Source: Paraburkholderia youngii (GTDB lineage Bacteria; Pseudomonadota; Gammaproteobacteria; Burkholderiales; Burkholderiaceae). Taken from it: a DNA stretch of 64,000 nt. Below the pieces are notes generated by a model that saw only the letters and a list, made by a program, of their open reading frames with translations, ran no database searches and was not told where the DNA came from. Within the stretch, counting starts at the first letter, position 1. Every line of letters begins with the position of its first letter. Below, one piece after another: positions 8,951-18,311 of the stretch. Position numbers and translations under genes: made by a program. The stretch lies in the NCBI RefSeq assembly GCF_013366925.1, contig NZ_JAALDK010000001.1, forward strand, positions 434,001 through 498,000, written 5' to 3'.

Positions 8951-9609
8951 GCTTCCTCCGACAGGCGAGCGAGCAGTTGCCGCAGCGCGATCGCGCGATG
9001 ACTGCTGGCGTTCTTGACTGCTGGCTCGAGCTCGGCGGCGCTCGCGTTAAGCGAGGGCAGATAGAAGTACGGGTCGTAACCGAAGCCATGTTCGCCGCGC
9101 GGCGCGTCGAGGATTTCGCCATGCCAGCGGCCTTCGGCGATCAGCGGTTCGGGATCGTCCGCGTGACGCACGAGGGCGAGCACGCAGTAGTAATAGCCGC
9201 GCCGATCGCTCACGCTCCGCAGTTCTTCGACGAGTCGCGCGTTGTTCGCCGCGTCGCTTTTCTCGCCGCCGGCGAGTTGCGCGAAGCGGGCCGAGTAGAC
9301 GCCCGGCCCGCCGCGCAGTGCACGCACGCAAAGGCCCGAGTCGTCGGCGAGCGCGGGCAGGCCGGTCAGCTTCGCCGCGTGACGAGCCTTGGCGAGCGCG
9401 TTTTCGACGAAGGTGGGGTGCGGCTCTTCCGCTTCCGGTACATTGAGCGCGCCTTGCGGGATCAACTCGATGCCGGCCGCGCCGAGCAGCGCCGCGAATT
9501 CGCGCAGCTTGCCCGCGTTGTTCGACGCGAGCACGACTTTTTTCAGCGGCATGCCCGACGTGATGCCGAGAGCATCGTTCCCGCCGCCGTCCTGACGAAC
9601 CTCATTCAC
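8947..9609 (-). CDS. rdgB: dITP/XTP pyrophosphatase (non-canonical purine NTP hydrolase)
   Basis: Removes inosine, xanthosine and related triphosphates from the nucleotide pool, preventing their insertion into DNA. The Ham1 signature [14 protein letters not shown] opens the domain; [14 protein letters not shown] and [10 protein letters not shown] follow, and GYDPYF near the C-terminus. I favour the GTG at 9609 (220 residues), which overlaps the rph stop and has GGGAG seven bases upstream. The ATG at 9552 would give a 201-residue protein starting [10 protein letters not shown] and is possible but has no clear ribosome site. It couples rph to hemW. Confidence 0.93.
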   Translation of the reverse strand: MNEVRQDGGGNDALGITSGMPLKKVVLASNNAGKLREFAALLGAAGIELIPQGALNVPEAEEPHPTFVENALAKARHAAKLTGLPALADDSGLCVRALRGGPGVYSARFAQLAGGEKSDAANNARLVEELRSVSDRRGYYYCVLALVRHADDPEPLIAEGRWHGEILDAPRGEHGFGYDPYFYLPSLNASAAELEPAVKNASSHRAIALRQLLARLSEEA

Positions 9610-10343
9610 TGCTGCACTCCCAGCGCTTCTTTCTGCTTCGCGATCAGCGTGCTGATGCCGTCGCTCGCGAGATCGAGAAGCGCATTCATTTCTTCGCGCG
9701 AGAACGGCACGCCTTCGGCGGTGCCCTGAATTTCGACGAAGCCGCCCGCGCCCGTCATCACGACGTTCATGTCGGTGTCGCACTGCGAGTCTTCGTCGTA
9801 GTCGAGGTCGAGCACCGGCACGCCGTCGTACACGCCGACCGAAATCGCGGCGACGTAATCCGTGATCGGCGAGCTTTCGATGCGGCCCGTGGCGAGTAAT
9901 CTGGCGACCGCATCATGCGCGGCGACGAACGCGCCTGTGATGCTCGCGGTGCGCGTGCCGCCGTCGGCCTGGATCACGTCGCAGTCGAGATTGATCGTGC
10001 GCGCGCCGAGCTTCTCGAGATCGAACACCGAGCGCAGCGCGCGGCCGATCAGCCGCTGAATTTCCTGCGTGCGGCCGGTCTGTTTGCCGCGCGCGGCTTC
10101 GCGATCGCTGCGCGTATGCGTGGCGCGCGGCAGCATGCCGTATTCGGCGGTGAGCCAGCCCTGGCCGCGATCACGCAGGAACGGCGGCACGCTCTCGCTG
10201 ACGCTCGCGGTGCAGATCACCTTGGTGTCGCCGAACTCGACCAGCACCGAGCCCTCCGCATGCTTCGTGTAGTGACGCGTGATGCGCACGTCGCGCAACT
10301 GGTTGGGCTGGCGGCCGCTGGGGCGTGGGGTGTCGTTGCTCAT
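9606..10343 (-). CDS. rph: Ribonuclease PH
   Basis: Phosphorolytic 3'-5' exoribonuclease that trims tRNA 3' ends. The 245-residue protein begins [20 protein letters not shown], the usual start for Burkholderiales, and shows the RNase PH core including [17 protein letters not shown] and [16 protein letters not shown] longer in-frame start at 10481 adds 46 residues unlike the family and is rejected. It is the first gene of the rph-rdgB-hemW unit, divergent from yicC, with about 340 bp of shared upstream sequence. Confidence 0.96.
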   Translation of the reverse strand: MSNDTPRPSGRQPNQLRDVRITRHYTKHAEGSVLVEFGDTKVICTASVSESVPPFLRDRGQGWLTAEYGMLPRATHTRSDREAARGKQTGRTQEIQRLIGRALRSVFDLEKLGARTINLDCDVIQADGGTRTASITGAFVAAHDAVARLLATGRIESSPITDYVAAISVGVYDGVPVLDLDYDEDSQCDTDMNVVMTGAGGFVEIQGTAEGVPFSREEMNALLDLASDGISTLIAKQKEALGVQQ

Positions 10344-10680
10344 GTCGGAATGGGTCGCGTTGAGTGCCGAAAGGCCGGAAGAGGGGCGGAGGAAAAACTC
10401 TAATTTTACCGCCGATCGAATCGGGCGGTTGCCCATACGCATGGCACACGAGCTTGCGGGCGATGAGCGCCGCTTGAGCACGCGAGAGTCATCGTTACGA
10501 CGAGCGGCAATCCGTACCGTGAAAGCAGCCGCGTGCCGGGCCGCATCCGGGCTCGCTCACGAGCGGATGGCGCCGCCAAAAATGGGATAATGCCGGTTCC
10601 CCGCCCCGCGTCTCGTACACGCCGGGCGATCCGCTTCTCAGGCCATCGTCGAACGCATGGCCGCAATCGCGAGATATACG
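10344..10680. other. Intergenic region between divergent rph and yicC
   Basis: About 340 bp with no convincing gene on either strand. It must hold promoters for both operons. An imperfect inverted repeat (ACCGCC ... GGGCGGT, 10408-10429) lies close to the rph side. No clear -35/-10 pair could be fixed by eye. Confidence 0.5.
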
Positions 10681-11604
10681 ATGATCTACAGCATGACTGG
10701 CTATGCGAGCGCCACGCGCGAACTCGTGGCGGCCTCGGGCACTGGCGGCGTCAGCGTGTCGGTCGAATTACGCACGGTGAACTCGCGCTTTCTCGACCTG
10801 AACTTCCGCATGCCGGAAGACGTACGCGTCGTCGAACCGACGCTGCGCGAAATGCTGATGAACAAGCTGTCGCGCGGCAAGGTCGACATTCGCGTGAATC
10901 TGCAGCGCAGCGAGCAGTCGGCGAACGCGGGCGCGATCAACCACGACGCGCTCTCGCAGCTCGCGCAGCTGGAACGCGCGGTGCTCGACACGTTTCCGGA
11001 AGCCGGCCGTCTGCGAACTGGCGAAATTCTGCGCTGGCCGGGCGTGCTCGCCGAAAGCGGCATCGCGCCCGAGACGTTGCGCGACACGGTGCTCGCGTGC
11101 GGCAAGCAGGCGATCGCGGATCTGATCGACGTGCGTGCGCGCGAAGGCGCGCAACTCGCGACGATGCTGCTCGGCAACGTCACCGAAATGGAAACGATCG
11201 TCACGAAGATCACGCCGCTCGTGCCCGAGCTGATTGCGCGGCATCAGCAGAAGATCGTCGAGCGTCTGCAGGAAGCGCTCGGCATCGCCGCACCGGATGC
11301 GGCTGTGACGATCGTGTCGCGCGAAGAGATCAACGAGCGGATTCGCCAGGAAGTGACGATGTACGGCATTCGCATCGACATCGCCGAAGAGCTGTCGCGC
11401 CTCACCGCGCACCTGAACGAAACGCGCCACGTGATCGAGAAGGGCGGCAAGGTCGGCAAGCGGCTCGACTTCATGATGCAGGAGCTGAACCGCGAAGCGA
11501 ACACGCTCGGTTCCAAGGCGGCGGCGAAGGAACTCGCGGATTCGTCGATGACGCTGAAACTACTGATCGAACAGATGCGCGAGCAGGTACAGAATCTCGA
11601 ATAA
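10681..11604 (+). CDS. yicC: YicC-family endoribonuclease
   Basis: A 307-residue member of the YicC/YloC family; characterised members are endoribonucleases acting in RNA turnover. The hallmark N-terminus MIYSMTGYA is present and I start there; an in-frame ATG 24 bp upstream adds residues not seen in the family. The conserved NSRFLDL (near 36) and C-terminal [20 protein letters not shown] with a following DUF1732-type helical end are intact. It leads the yicC-gmk-rpoZ-spoT string; gmk follows after 19 bp. Confidence 0.93.
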   Translation: MIYSMTGYASATRELVAASGTGGVSVSVELRTVNSRFLDLNFRMPEDVRVVEPTLREMLMNKLSRGKVDIRVNLQRSEQSANAGAINHDALSQLAQLERAVLDTFPEAGRLRTGEILRWPGVLAESGIAPETLRDTVLACGKQAIADLIDVRAREGAQLATMLLGNVTEMETIVTKITPLVPELIARHQQKIVERLQEALGIAAPDAAVTIVSREEINERIRQEVTMYGIRIDIAEELSRLTAHLNETRHVIEKGGKVGKRLDFMMQELNREANTLGSKAAAKELADSSMTLKLLIEQMREQVQNLE

Positions 11605-11623
11605 GGCTGGAGCACTACACATC

Positions 11624-12307
11624 ATGACTGACCACCATCCACGCGAAGCCGGCGCGCCGCGCCATCCGTACGCCGGCGCCTATCCCGGCAATCTGTTCAT
11701 GGTCGTCGCGCCGTCGGGCGCGGGCAAGTCGACGCTCGTGAACGCGCTGCTCGCGGGCGACGACGCGATCCGTCTGTCGATCTCGTACACGACGCGCCCG
11801 CCCCGTCCGAAGGAGCAGGACGGCGAGCACTATCACTTCACGACCGTCGAAGACTTCATGCGGCGTCACGACGCGGGCGAGTTTCTCGAAAGCGCGGAAG
11901 TGCACGGCAACTACTATGGCACGTCGCGCGTGTGGATCGAGGAGCAGATGAAAAACGGCCATGACGTGCTGCTCGAAATCGACTGGCAGGGCGCGCAGCA
12001 GGTGAAGAAGCAATTCCACAACGCGGTGGAGATTTTCATTCTGCCGCCGTCGCTCGAAGCGCTCGAAGAGCGTCTGAAAAAGCGCGGCCAGGACGAACCG
12101 AACGTGATCACGCGACGCCTGCTCGCGGCGGGCGGCGAGATCGCGCACGCGGCCGAAGCGGAGTACGTGGTGATCAACGAAAACTTCGATCGTGCGCTGG
12201 CTGAATTGCAGTGCCTCGTCGGCGCGACGCGCTCGCGCTTTGCGTCGCAGTACGCGCGTCACACGCAGCTTTTCATGCAGCTCGGCATCCACCTGCCGCA
12301 CGCGTGA
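11624..12307 (+). CDS. gmk: Guanylate kinase
   Basis: Phosphorylates GMP to GDP with ATP, feeding the guanine nucleotide pool. The 227 residues contain the P-loop APSGAGKST at about 29-37, the GMP-binding [11 protein letters not shown] segment, and [12 protein letters not shown] 22-residue polar extension precedes the kinase core. The ATG at 11624 follows yicC by 19 bp. Its neighbours rpoZ and spoT repeat the order seen in many proteobacteria, tying GMP supply to ppGpp metabolism. Confidence 0.96.
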   Translation: MTDHHPREAGAPRHPYAGAYPGNLFMVVAPSGAGKSTLVNALLAGDDAIRLSISYTTRPPRPKEQDGEHYHFTTVEDFMRRHDAGEFLESAEVHGNYYGTSRVWIEEQMKNGHDVLLEIDWQGAQQVKKQFHNAVEIFILPPSLEALEERLKKRGQDEPNVITRRLLAAGGEIAHAAEAEYVVINENFDRALAELQCLVGATRSRFASQYARHTQLFMQLGIHLPHA

Positions 12308-12367
12308 GCGCGGCGTGCCGTCAGGCACATAAGGTAGAATAAGCAACATACTGAGAAGGAACCCAAC

Positions 12368-12571
12368 ATGGCCCGCATTACCGTCGAAGACTGCCTCAAA
12401 CAGATCCCGAACCGTTTCGAACTCGCGCTTGCCGCGACCTATCGCGCGCGTCAGCTCGCTCAAGGCCACACGCCGAAGATCGAAAGCCGCGACAAGCCCA
12501 CCGTCCTCGCGCTGCGTGAAATCGCATCGGGTCAGGTCGGCGTCGAAATGCTGAAGAAGGTGCCGGTCTAA
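12368..12571 (+). CDS. rpoZ: RNA polymerase omega subunit
   Basis: The small omega subunit that helps assemble RNA polymerase around the beta-prime subunit and forms part of a ppGpp site in proteobacteria. The 67 residues match known omega proteins along their length ([19 protein letters not shown], then [12 protein letters not shown]). An AGAAGGA ribosome box lies just ahead of the ATG. It sits between gmk and spoT, with 60 bp and 99 bp spacers. Confidence 0.97.
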   Translation: MARITVEDCLKQIPNRFELALAATYRARQLAQGHTPKIESRDKPTVLALREIASGQVGVEMLKKVPV

Positions 12572-12670
12572 GGCGCACGGATTTTCGTTTTCGACTTGTC
12601 CGGTATTCGCCACACCGGATTGCTCAACGTGCAGAACTGTGTCCAACCCTGACCGCTACCGGAGGCGACC

Positions 12671-15031
12671 ATGAGTGCTACCCCGCCCACCGCCACGGAA
12701 GCGGAACACGACACCGACGCGCCGTCGTCTGCACGCAAGTACATCGACGCGGTCCTCGAGCAATCGTTTCGTCATCTGTTCGGGCCGACCGCCACGCCGG
12801 AGCAGCCGCGCCGGCATGACGTCGTCTCCATCGCCAATCTGACGTCCGCGTTGTCCGGCTATCTGCCGCCGGAAGAAATCAAGGACATCAAGGCGGCGTT
12901 CCACTTCAGCGACGAAGCCCACCTCGGCCAGTATCGCCAGAGCGGCGAACCCTACATCACCCATCCGGTCGCGGTCGCGGAAATCTGCGCGGGCTGGAAT
13001 CTCGACGCCCAGGCGATCATGGCCGCGCTGTTGCACGACGTGATGGAAGACCAGGGCGTGACCAAAGCGGAGCTCGCCGAGCGCTTCGGCGCGAAGGTCG
13101 CAGAACTGGTCGACGGGTTGTCAAAGCTGGACAAGATGGAGTTTCGCAATCGCGAGGAAGCGCAGGCGGAGAACTTCCGCAAGATGCTGCTCGCGATGGC
13201 GCGCGACGTGCGCGTGATCCTCGTGAAGCTCGCCGACCGGCTGCACAACATGCGCACGCTCGGCGCGGTGCCGCCGGAGAAACGTCGCCGCGTGGCGCGC
13301 GAAACGCTCGACATCTACGCGCCGATCGCTCACCGGCTCGGCCTGAACAATACCTATCGCGAGTTGCAGGACCTGAGCTTCGCGAATTTCAACCCGCATC
13401 GTTACGCGACGCTCGAAAAAGCCGTGAAGGCGGCGCGCGGTAATCGTCGCGAAGTGGTCGGCAAGATTCTCGAATCGGTGCAGCGCGCGATTGCCGACGC
13501 AAAGCTCGACGCCGAAGTCACCGGTCGCGAGAAAACCATCTTCAGCATTTACAAGAAGATGCGCGACAAGCAGCTGTCGTTCTCGCAGGTGCTTGACGTG
13601 TATGGTTTTCGCGTGGTCGTCGACAGCGCGCTCGAGTGCTATACCTGCATCGGCGCGCTGCATGCGCTGTTCAAGCCTGTTCCGGGCAAGTTCAAGGATT
13701 ACATCGCGATCCCCAAGGTGAACGGCTATCAGTCGCTGCATACCACGCTCGTCGGCCCGTTCGGCGCGCCGATCGAGTTTCAGGTGCGCACCCGCAAGAT
13801 GCACGAGATCGCCGAGGCGGGCGTTGCCGCGCATTGGCTTTACAAGAACGGCAGCGCGGACCTGAACGACGTGCAAAAGCGCGCGCACCAGTGGCTGAAG
13901 TCGCTGCTCGACATTCAGAGCGAAGCGGGCGATTCGAGCGAATTCCTCGAGCACGTGAAGATCGACTTGTTCCCGGACGCGGTCTACGTGTTCACGCCGA
14001 AGTCGAAGATCATGGCGCTGCCGCGCGGCGCCACCGCGCTCGACTTCGCGTATTCGATCCACAGCGACCTCGGCAACCAGTGCGTCGCGGTGAAGATCAA
14101 CAACGAGCTGCTGCCGTTGCGTACCGAACTGAAGAGCGGCGACATCGTCGAGGTCATCACGGCGCCGTATTCGAAACCGAACCCCGCATGGCTCGGCTTC
14201 GTGCGCAGCGGCAAGGCGCGCTCGGCGATCCGTCATTATCTGAAGACGATGCGCCTTAACGAGTCGGTGCAGCTCGGCGAGCGTCTTGTCGATCAGGCGT
14301 TGAAGGGCTACGGCCTGGCGCTGTCGGACGTGACGCCGGAAGCGTGGGAAAAGCTCGTGCAGTGGACGGGCAACAAGAACCGTCAGGAAATTTTCGCGGA
14401 CATTGGTCTCGGCCGACGGGTCGCCGCGGTGATGGCCAAGCGCATCGAAGTGCTGATGAGCGGGCGCGACGGCGACGACGACGGCTCGCGCTCCGAGTCC
14501 GGCTCGACGCCGCATGCGCCGCCGGTCGTCATCACTGGTACCGAGGGCATGTCGGTGCAGCTGTCCGCGTGTTGCCGTCCGATTCCGGGCGACGACATCA
14601 TGGGCTATATCGGCATCGGCCTCGGCATGGCGATCCACACCACCGACTGCCGCGTCGCGCAGCGTATCCACCGGCGCGATCCGGGGCGCTGGATCGACGT
14701 TGCGTGGGCGCCGCAGCCGGGGCGTCTGTTCGATGTCGCGGTGAAGGTGCTGGTCAAGAATACCAAGGGCGTATTCGCCCGCGTAGCGGCCGACATCACG
14801 TCGGCGGACGCGAACATCGTCCATATCGCGATGGACGAAGATCTGTCGCAGGAATCCACAATTCTGCGCTTCGTGATTCAGGTCAGCGATCGTGTGCACC
14901 TGGCCAATGTGATGCGGCGCGTGCGCACCAATCCGGACGTGATGCGCATCGCGCGTGAACGGCCGAGCGAAGAAGGGCATCACCGCCACGACGGCGGCAT
15001 GCGTATCGACCGCGAGCGCGCGGATTACTGA
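12671..15031 (+). CDS. spoT: Bifunctional (p)ppGpp synthetase/hydrolase
   Basis: Makes and degrades the stringent-response alarmone (p)ppGpp. The 786 residues show, in order, an HD hydrolase domain (H98 and the H122-D123 pair in LLHDVMED), a RelA/SpoT synthetase domain near 265-390 (YGFRVVV, KFKDYIAIPK, GYQSLHTT), a TGS domain near 425-485 and a C-terminal ACT domain near 700-770. An intact HD motif marks it as a bifunctional SpoT rather than a synthetase-only RelA. A GGAGG box precedes the ATG. It closes the yicC-gmk-rpoZ-spoT string. Confidence 0.95.
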   Translation: MSATPPTATEAEHDTDAPSSARKYIDAVLEQSFRHLFGPTATPEQPRRHDVVSIANLTSALSGYLPPEEIKDIKAAFHFSDEAHLGQYRQSGEPYITHPVAVAEICAGWNLDAQAIMAALLHDVMEDQGVTKAELAERFGAKVAELVDGLSKLDKMEFRNREEAQAENFRKMLLAMARDVRVILVKLADRLHNMRTLGAVPPEKRRRVARETLDIYAPIAHRLGLNNTYRELQDLSFANFNPHRYATLEKAVKAARGNRREVVGKILESVQRAIADAKLDAEVTGREKTIFSIYKKMRDKQLSFSQVLDVYGFRVVVDSALECYTCIGALHALFKPVPGKFKDYIAIPKVNGYQSLHTTLVGPFGAPIEFQVRTRKMHEIAEAGVAAHWLYKNGSADLNDVQKRAHQWLKSLLDIQSEAGDSSEFLEHVKIDLFPDAVYVFTPKSKIMALPRGATALDFAYSIHSDLGNQCVAVKINNELLPLRTELKSGDIVEVITAPYSKPNPAWLGFVRSGKARSAIRHYLKTMRLNESVQLGERLVDQALKGYGLALSDVTPEAWEKLVQWTGNKNRQEIFADIGLGRRVAAVMAKRIEVLMSGRDGDDDGSRSESGSTPHAPPVVITGTEGMSVQLSACCRPIPGDDIMGYIGIGLGMAIHTTDCRVAQRIHRRDPGRWIDVAWAPQPGRLFDVAVKVLVKNTKGVFARVAADITSADANIVHIAMDEDLSQESTILRFVIQVSDRVHLANVMRRVRTNPDVMRIARERPSEEGHHRHDGGMRIDRERADY

Positions 15032-15151
15032 GCGGCTTCCGGCTGGGCGACGGCGCGGCCTGGACTGGCGCTTCACGCCAGTCTGGCATCTTTCGTGCGG
15101 CTCAGGATACAACTGAAGGCAAGTCTCACCTGAACCCCGGGGAGAACGCAG

Positions 15152-15637
15152 ATGAACGTATCCGACCTCGCTGGCGTGGCGCTCGATTACTGGGTGGCGC
15201 GCAGCCTGCACGACTTCGTGCGCGAAATCTACTTTACCGATAGTGGCGAGACTGTTGCGATCCGCGGCAACGATCGTGGTCGTCCGTGGGACGGGCGCTT
15301 CACGCCTTGCGCGTCATGGGAAACGGCCGCCGTTGTGCTCGAGCGCGCGATACGGCTCGATGTGCGCGAGCAGAGCGAAAAAGGCGCGTTGTGCGTCGCG
15401 GAGTTCAAGGGCGGACAGCGGGCCTCGGAGGGGAGCGGCGACTCGCTGCGCATTGCTTTGCTGCGGGCGTTCGTCGCGAGCCATTTCGGCGATACCGTCG
15501 ACGACGTGCTGCGCGAGCGCCAGGCACTGACCGGCATGCGGGCCGAGACGATCAGCGAGCAGACGGTAGGCGGGGTCGTCGAGGACTTGCCGCACCCGGA
15601 CGGGCAGATTGGGGATATCCAGTCGCCGCCGCGTTGA
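15152..15637 (+). CDS. DUF2591/NinX-like protein of unknown function
   Basis: A 161-residue soluble protein. Its N-terminal VSDLAGVALDYWVARS resembles the DUF2591 (phage NinX-like) family, whose members begin with a similar ALDxxVA helix followed by a Trp-containing segment (here CASWETAAVVLERA). GGGGAG lies about 8 bp before the ATG, a strong ribosome site. The C-terminal half is polar and variable. It sits alone between spoT and the tRNA-Arg pair. No phage genes surround it, so a phage role is not implied. Confidence 0.7.
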   Translation: MNVSDLAGVALDYWVARSLHDFVREIYFTDSGETVAIRGNDRGRPWDGRFTPCASWETAAVVLERAIRLDVREQSEKGALCVAEFKGGQRASEGSGDSLRIALLRAFVASHFGDTVDDVLRERQALTGMRAETISEQTVGGVVEDLPHPDGQIGDIQSPPR

Positions 15638-15664
15638 ACTGGCGCACCGGGTATGGTGCGCCAG

Positions 15665-15698
15665 AAAAAACAAAGGGCCTTCCGACTGGAAGGCCCTT
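15665..15698 (-). terminator. Rho-independent terminator for the tRNA-Arg pair
   Basis: An 11-bp stem (15673-15683 with 15688-15698, loop GACT) is followed on the minus strand by a T-rich tract. It ends transcription coming from the two tRNA-Arg genes and may also serve the convergent DUF2591 gene. Confidence 0.85.
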
Positions 15699-15704
15699 CA
15701 TAGG

Positions 15705-15781
15705 TGGCGCGGCTGGCAGGATTCGAACCCACGACCCCTTGGTTCGTAGCCAAGTACTCTATCCAACTGAGCTACAGCCGC
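15705..15781 (-). tRNA. tRNA-Arg (anticodon ACG), copy 1
   Basis: A 77-nt tRNA with encoded CCA. Acceptor GCGGCTG pairs with CAGCCGC, and the anticodon loop CTACGAA gives ACG, normally modified to ICG and reading CGU/CGC/CGA codons. It is identical over its full length to the copy 76 bp away. Confidence 0.96.
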
Positions 15782-15856
15782 ACGCAAAACGGTGATGCTT
15801 GTTGCAAAAACCGGTCAAACCTGAGAGCTCCCGGCAAGGAAGCTCTCGCAAAAAAG

Positions 15857-15933
15857 TGGCGCGGCTGGCAGGATTCGAACCCACGACCCCTTGGTTCGTA
15901 GCCAAGTACTCTATCCAACTGAGCTACAGCCGC
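15857..15933 (-). tRNA. tRNA-Arg (anticodon ACG), copy 2
   Basis: Identical in all 77 positions to the tRNA-Arg at 15705. It is transcribed first; the 75-bp spacer contains a small hairpin (GAGAGCT/AGCTCTC) that could be a processing site. CGC is a heavily used arginine codon in this GC-rich genome, so two copies make sense. Confidence 0.96.
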
Positions 15934-16056
15934 ACACAGAAACGAGATTATAGCCAACGGAATTAAAAAATGGAAGCCCATCACGGCGATTTGTGTCGCG
16001 GGCCCGATCGTGTAACCTTTAATCAGGTTGTTGCTAGCTGCTGTTATTGGATGATT

Positions 16057-16626
16057 ATGAACAAGGCCTTTGTCAAAGAGTCGAGCGAGGACAACGACGA
16101 CGATCTCGACGTCACCCAGCCCGACGTGCCCGCAGGCACCAAAAATTACATGACTCCCGCCGGTCATCGGCGTATGCGCGATGAGTTGCTGCATCTGATC
16201 GATGTCGAGCGGCCCGAGGTCGTCAAGCTCGTGTCGTGGGCGGCGTCGAACGGCGACCGCTCGGAGAATGGCGACTACATCTATGGCAAACGACGTTTGC
16301 GCGAAATCGACCGGCGCATCCGTTTCCTGACCAAGCGGCTCGATCTGGCCGAGGTCGTCGATAGCAGCCAGCAGGAAAACCTCGACCAGGTGTTCTTCGG
16401 CGCGACGGTCGACTATGCGACCGAGGACGGCGAAGAGCATAAGGTGACGATCGTCGGCGTCGACGAGGTCGACCTGGACATTGGGCACGTGAGCTGGATT
16501 TCGCCCATTGCGCGTGCGCTGCTGAAGGCCAAGGTCGGCGATACGGTCACGCTGTTCACGCCGGCCGGCCCTCAGCCGATCGACATTCTCGACGTCAAGT
16601 ACCCGCCACCTGATGCCGACCGCTAG
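16057..16626 (+). CDS. greB: Transcription elongation factor GreB
   Basis: Rescues backtracked RNA polymerase by stimulating transcript cleavage. The 189 residues include an N-terminal coiled-coil domain (TPAGHRRMRDELLHL, then NGDRSENGDYIYGKRRLREID, with the acidic tip) and a C-terminal FKBP-like domain. The YIYGKRRLREIDRRIRFL stretch marks GreB rather than GreA. An N-terminal acidic segment of about 30 residues (SSEDNDDDLD) precedes the core. I start at MNKAFVKE; an ATG two codons earlier (16051) is equally possible, while a start at 15970 would fall close to tRNA-Arg. Confidence 0.92.
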   Translation: MNKAFVKESSEDNDDDLDVTQPDVPAGTKNYMTPAGHRRMRDELLHLIDVERPEVVKLVSWAASNGDRSENGDYIYGKRRLREIDRRIRFLTKRLDLAEVVDSSQQENLDQVFFGATVDYATEDGEEHKVTIVGVDEVDLDIGHVSWISPIARALLKAKVGDTVTLFTPAGPQPIDILDVKYPPPDADR

Positions 16627-16680
16627 GGCGCTGGCGGAGGAGCAGGCAAAGTCTGGCGAAAGACCCCTTCGGCGCGAACA

Positions 16681-16708
16681 TAAAAAAAGGCGCCGCGAAC
16701 GGCGCCTT
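16681..16708 (-). terminator. Rho-independent terminator behind the porin gene
   Basis: A 9-bp stem AAGGCGCCG (16687-16695) pairs with 16700-16708 around a tetraloop, and on the minus strand it is followed by T7. It lies 27 bp past the porin stop. Confidence 0.88.
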
Positions 16709-16734
16709 CTCTACTGTCAGCCTTTGCGCAGTGC

Positions 16735-17898
16735 TTAGAAGCGGTGACGCAGACCAGCCGTCACGGCGACTTGCTTGTTGTTGCCCGAAGCGTTACCCAC
16801 GCCATTGATGAAGGCGGGGACGATCGAGTCTTCGTTTGCCGCCTGATACACGCCTTGCAGATACACGTCGGTACGCTTGGACAACGCGTATGCGGTTTGC
16901 AGGTCGACCTGGTTCCAGTGCACGTGCTGGCTGGACAGGTTAGCGCGGGTGTACGTGTACGCAGCGGCAATGCTGATCGCCGGTGTCAGAGCGTAACGAG
17001 CGTTACCCTCGAAATTCTGGAACTGGGCGCTGTTGGACGGGAAGCCGATACCGCCCGAGACACCCGATGAGCCCTGGCTGATGCCGACGAGGCCATGCAG
17101 GTTCGTCTGCGAGTACACGATGCCAACGGTTGCCGGGCCGAACGCGTAGTTGGCGCCTGCGCCCCATGTTTGCTGACGTTGCGCGAAGAAGGTGTTGTCG
17201 CCCGATACTGCGCCACCCGAATTGAACGCTGCGGCCGCGCCGGTTGCGCCGTTGGCGTTTAGTTGCAAGTAAGCGGCTGCGACGTTCAGGCCGCCCCAGT
17301 TGTACGATGCGCCCGCGCTGTATGCGCGGTTGTTCGCGAAGCCGCTAGCCTGGTTCGAAAAGCCGTACAACGCGCCGAACTTGAAGCCGCCGTAGTTCGC
17401 GCTCGTGTACTTGGCCGAGTTGTTGATACGGAACGAGTTGTTCAGGTTGTCGTTGTCGAACGGGTGGGCGAACTGGGTGCCGCCGTATTGCGTGCCGGTC
17501 AGCGCCAGCGGGCCGACGAAGTCGACCATGCTGTCATATTGACGGCCGAGCGTGACAGCGCCGAACTGGTCGCTCGACAGACCGACGAATGCCTGCCGGC
17601 CGAACATACGGCCGTTCTGCTTGAGCGTGCCGTCGTTGATTCCAAAGCCGTTTTCCAACGTGAAGATGGCCTTCAGACCACCGCCGAGATCTTCAGCGCC
17701 ACGCAGGCCCCAGCGGCTACCGTTCACCGAACCGCTCGTCATCGCAACGTTGGCGCCGTGCTGGGTAGCACTGACGCGCTGGTTATTCGTATAAGTAATC
17801 CCGGCGTCGATCAGGCCATACAGGGTGACGCTACTTTGCGCGTGCGCTGCCGTGACGAAAACGCCGGACAGGGCAGCGACCATGAGTGTCTTCTTCAT
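16735..17898 (-). CDS. Gram-negative general porin
   Basis: Outer-membrane trimeric beta-barrel that lets small hydrophilic solutes diffuse in. The 387-residue precursor has a clear signal peptide (MKKTLMVAALSGVFVTAAHA, cut before QSSVTLYG) and starts the mature part with the SSVTLYGLIDAGI pattern of Burkholderia OpcP/OmpC-like porins; it ends in Phe (GLRHRF), the outer-membrane assembly signal. A GGAG box precedes the ATG. A strong terminator follows. The upstream 400 bp is AT-rich and ends in a divergent small-RNA candidate. Confidence 0.94.
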   Translation of the reverse strand: MKKTLMVAALSGVFVTAAHAQSSVTLYGLIDAGITYTNNQRVSATQHGANVAMTSGSVNGSRWGLRGAEDLGGGLKAIFTLENGFGINDGTLKQNGRMFGRQAFVGLSSDQFGAVTLGRQYDSMVDFVGPLALTGTQYGGTQFAHPFDNDNLNNSFRINNSAKYTSANYGGFKFGALYGFSNQASGFANNRAYSAGASYNWGGLNVAAAYLQLNANGATGAAAAFNSGGAVSGDNTFFAQRQQTWGAGANYAFGPATVGIVYSQTNLHGLVGISQGSSGVSGGIGFPSNSAQFQNFEGNARYALTPAISIAAAYTYTRANLSSQHVHWNQVDLQTAYALSKRTDVYLQGVYQAANEDSIVPAFINGVGNASGNNKQVAVTAGLRHRF

Positions 17899-18311
17899 TG
17901 ATATAACTCCAAGAGCGAGAGAGGTATAAAACCCTGGCTTAGGAGACCTTCACGCGAGCGCTGCGAGAAGCGGAATCCGCGTGAGAAGCGCGCTGACCAG
18001 ATCCGCGCCGGTTTCCGATTACGCAGAGTGTAGAGAGACACTTCCATGAGTTGATGTTCCGATTTGCGCAATAAAGTATTACGCATCAAGAAACGATCGT
18101 GATTCGCCATTCGGGCCTTATGGATAAAGGCTTTGCGACGACTCGGCGGAATTCAGCGTCTGATTTTTCCTAAACCGCGTTGCTGATTCGCGACACCAAA
18201 CGATGCGGAAAAACAACGGGAAGAAATGCGGAAAAACCATTGTTGTTATTGCGGCAATACACGATTGTCAATTGTGTGAATAATCGAAATCGCATACGAC
18301 CGCTATACTTT
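17899..18311. promoter_or_regulatory. AT-rich regulatory region between porin and small-RNA candidate
   Basis: About 410 bp without a gene, much lower in GC than the rest of the window. A TAATACT element on the minus strand near 18075-18081 could be the porin -10 box. Two perfect 12-bp direct repeats ATGCGGAAAAAC lie at 18203-18214 and 18226-18237, one period of 23 bp apart. A short inverted repeat ATTGC-G-GCAAT follows at 18248-18258. TATACT at 18304-18309 is a good -10 for rightward transcription, but no clear -35 lies at the right distance. Confidence 0.5.

Noticed and set aside
10406..10666. 86-residue minus-strand frame between rph and yicC
   Set aside because: Arg-rich, no ribosome site, falls in the divergent promoter region.
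15705..15933. Tandem tRNA-Arg copies as phage attachment sites
   Set aside because: Both are full, identical tRNAs with no integrase or foreign genes next to them.
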